Shown: piece by piece, positions 31,615 through 32,786 of the stretch
Layout: every line of letters begins with the position of its first letter
How positions within the stretch are numbered: position 1 is the first letter of the stretch
Position numbers and translations under genes: made by a program
DNA from: Clostridia bacterium
GTDB lineage: Bacteria; Bacillota; Sulfobacillia; RBS10-35; Bu92
Direction of reading: 5' to 3'
NCBI GenBank assembly: GCA_019683875.1
Contig: JADGHN010000003.1
Location: forward strand, 1 to 32,786
Length of the DNA stretch: 32,786 nucleotides
Notes under the pieces: generated by a model
The model's database searches: none
Told to the model about the DNA's origin: nothing
What the model saw: only the letters and a program-made list of their open reading frames with translations

Positions 31615-32785
31615 GGCGGACACGCGATTGCATGCCCCCGGCCCCATCGCGCCGTACGGCGGTCTCCTTGTGCAGCGCGTCCTCAAGGGAGAAGAGGCTC
31701 GACAGGCCCTGGAGGAGGCCCGCCGCCTGCGGCGCCTGCGCCTGCCGGCGCACGCCGTGGCGGACTTGGAGCTCATCGCCGTCGGCGCGTACAGCCCTCT
31801 CGAAGGCTTCATGGGCCCAGAGGACTACCGCTCCGTCCTTCAAGGGATGCAGTTGGCGAGCGGCCTCCCGTGGACGATCCCCGTCACCCTCGCGGTCGAC
31901 GCGGGCGAGGCGCCGGACGAGGGCGAGACCGTGGCCCTGTGCGAACCGTCCGGCGCGGTGATCGGCCTCATGCACGTCGAGCACGTCTTCCGCTACGACA
32001 AGAGGGCCGAGGCGCGCGCCGTGTTCGGGACCGCGGAGGAGCGTCACCCGGGCGTGGCACGCCTCTACGCCCAGGGCGACGTGCTCGTGGGCGGGCCGGT
32101 GTGGCTGGCGAAGCGGCCTCAGCCTGCCTTTCCGCAGTACCACCTCGACCCCCTGGACACGCGCAGGATCTTCCAGGAGCGCGGCTGGCGGCGGGTCGTG
32201 GCCTTCCAGACGCGAAACCCGGTGCACCGCGCGCATGAATACATCCAGAAGTGCGCCCTGGAAATCTGCGACGGGCTGCTTCTGCACCCGCTGGTCGGCG
32301 CCACCAAGGAGGACGACGTCCCTGCCGACGTGCGCTTCCGCACGTACGAGGCCCTGCTGGACCGGTACTATCCGCGCGAGCGGGTGGTCCTCGCCGCCTA
32401 CCCGGCCGCGATGCGCTACGCCGGGCCGCGTGAGGCCGTCCACCATGCGATCGTGCGGCGCAACTACGGGTGCACGCACATCGTGATCGGCCGCGACCAC
32501 GCGGGCGTCGGCCGCTACTACGGCACGTACGACGCGCAGAAGATCTTCGACCGCCTCCCGCCCGAGTTGCTGGGCATCGAACCGCTGCGGTTCGAGCACG
32601 CGTTCTACTGCCGGGTGTGCGGCAGCATGGCGACGACGCGCACCTGTCCGCACGGCGACGAGGACCACGTGCAACTGAGCGGCACGCGCGTGAGGGAGAT
32701 GCTGTCCCGCGGCGAGTGCCCGCCCCCCGAATTCTCCCGCCCCGAAGTGGCCCAGCTTCTGGTGGAGGCCTACCGCAAGTCGTGA
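31607..32785 (+). CDS. sat: Sulfate adenylyltransferase (ATP sulfurylase)
   Basis: Makes APS from ATP and sulfate, the substrate of the preceding gene. The 392-residue homomeric enzyme has the ATP motif QTRNPVHRAH (201-210), HPLVGATKEDDVP, AMRYAGPREAVHHAIVR, GRDHAGVGRYYGTY (295-308) and a zinc site C335, C338, C347, H349 found in the thermophile and bacterial forms. No APS-kinase domain is fused at the C-terminus. ATG 31607 is chosen over GTG 31598 because GGAG lies 10 bases upstream of it. It overlaps cysH by eight bases. The stop is one base from the right edge. Confidence 0.95.
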   Translation: MRKADTRLHAPGPIAPYGGLLVQRVLKGEEARQALEEARRLRRLRLPAHAVADLELIAVGAYSPLEGFMGPEDYRSVLQGMQLASGLPWTIPVTLAVDAGEAPDEGETVALCEPSGAVIGLMHVEHVFRYDKRAEARAVFGTAEERHPGVARLYAQGDVLVGGPVWLAKRPQPAFPQYHLDPLDTRRIFQERGWRRVVAFQTRNPVHRAHEYIQKCALEICDGLLLHPLVGATKEDDVPADVRFRTYEALLDRYYPRERVVLAAYPAAMRYAGPREAVHHAIVRRNYGCTHIVIGRDHAGVGRYYGTYDAQKIFDRLPPELLGIEPLRFEHAFYCRVCGSMATTRTCPHGDEDHVQLSGTRVREMLSRGECPPPEFSRPEVAQLLVEAYRKS

Positions 32786-32786
32786 C

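Overview
A GC-rich (about 70 % by eye), gene-dense chromosomal segment with 26 complete protein genes and one partial gene at the left edge. There are no rRNA, tRNA, IS or CRISPR signatures. Short leaders, strong GGAGG-type ribosome sites, frequent GTG/TTG starts and 1-4 base gene overlaps point to a free-living bacterium. Gene content (APS reductase plus ATP sulfurylase, HflX, family-5 UDG, split transketolase, two-subunit 2-oxoacid:ferredoxin oxidoreductase, YqjM-type old yellow enzyme, leucine dehydrogenase) fits a deep-branching, probably thermophilic, high-GC Bacillota or a related Gram-positive or Chloroflexota-like lineage. This placement is inference; I see no phylogenetic marker.

Layout: (i) 1-1080 minus: an LLM flavin oxidoreductase and the first codons of a following gene. 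(ii) 1201-5359 plus: fabF, a divergent plsX-like gene and a split transketolase pair, closed by a clear intrinsic terminator at 5367-5401. (iii) 5400-7221: a 114-aa orphan protein diverging from an MFS exporter. (iv) 7258-9824 minus: a two-gene operon of inositol-1-phosphate synthase and a fused inositol-1-phosphate cytidylyltransferase/CDP-alcohol phosphotransferase. This is the signature of di-myo-inositol-phosphate (DIP), a compatible solute of hyperthermophiles. It has its own promoter (TTGCCA-17-TATACT), a 17-bp palindromic operator candidate and a structured leader. (v) 10177-12773 minus: KorB/KorA ferredoxin-dependent 2-oxoacid oxidoreductase with a strong terminator, facing away from (vi) 13046-16964 plus: lipoamide-type 2-oxoacid dehydrogenase E1-alpha, E1-beta, E2 and a PrcB-domain protein. 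(vii) 16977-22674 minus: leucine dehydrogenase, aldehyde dehydrogenase, thiolase, two crotonases and an EthD-like protein, an amino-acid/acyl-CoA catabolic operon. (viii) 22842-30817: a long protein-isoaspartate-methyltransferase-like protein, NamA/YqjM reductase with a small membrane protein, a lipoprotein, an M20 peptidase, HflX, an MJ0936/YfcE-type phosphoesterase and family-5 UDG. (ix) 30910-32785 plus: cysH-sat sulfate assimilation.

How they fit: leucine dehydrogenase deaminates branched-chain amino acids to 2-oxoacids. These can be oxidised to acyl-CoA either by the NAD-linked complex (vi) or by the ferredoxin-linked enzyme (v). Crotonases and thiolase then process the acyl-CoAs, and branched acyl-CoA can also prime the fatty acid synthesis to which FabF and PlsX belong. 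The most noteworthy system is the DIP locus with its regulatory region. Next are the bidirectional extended -10 between hflX and the phosphoesterase gene, the divergent PlsX, and the -10/ribosome-site repeat in front of the 114-aa orphan gene.
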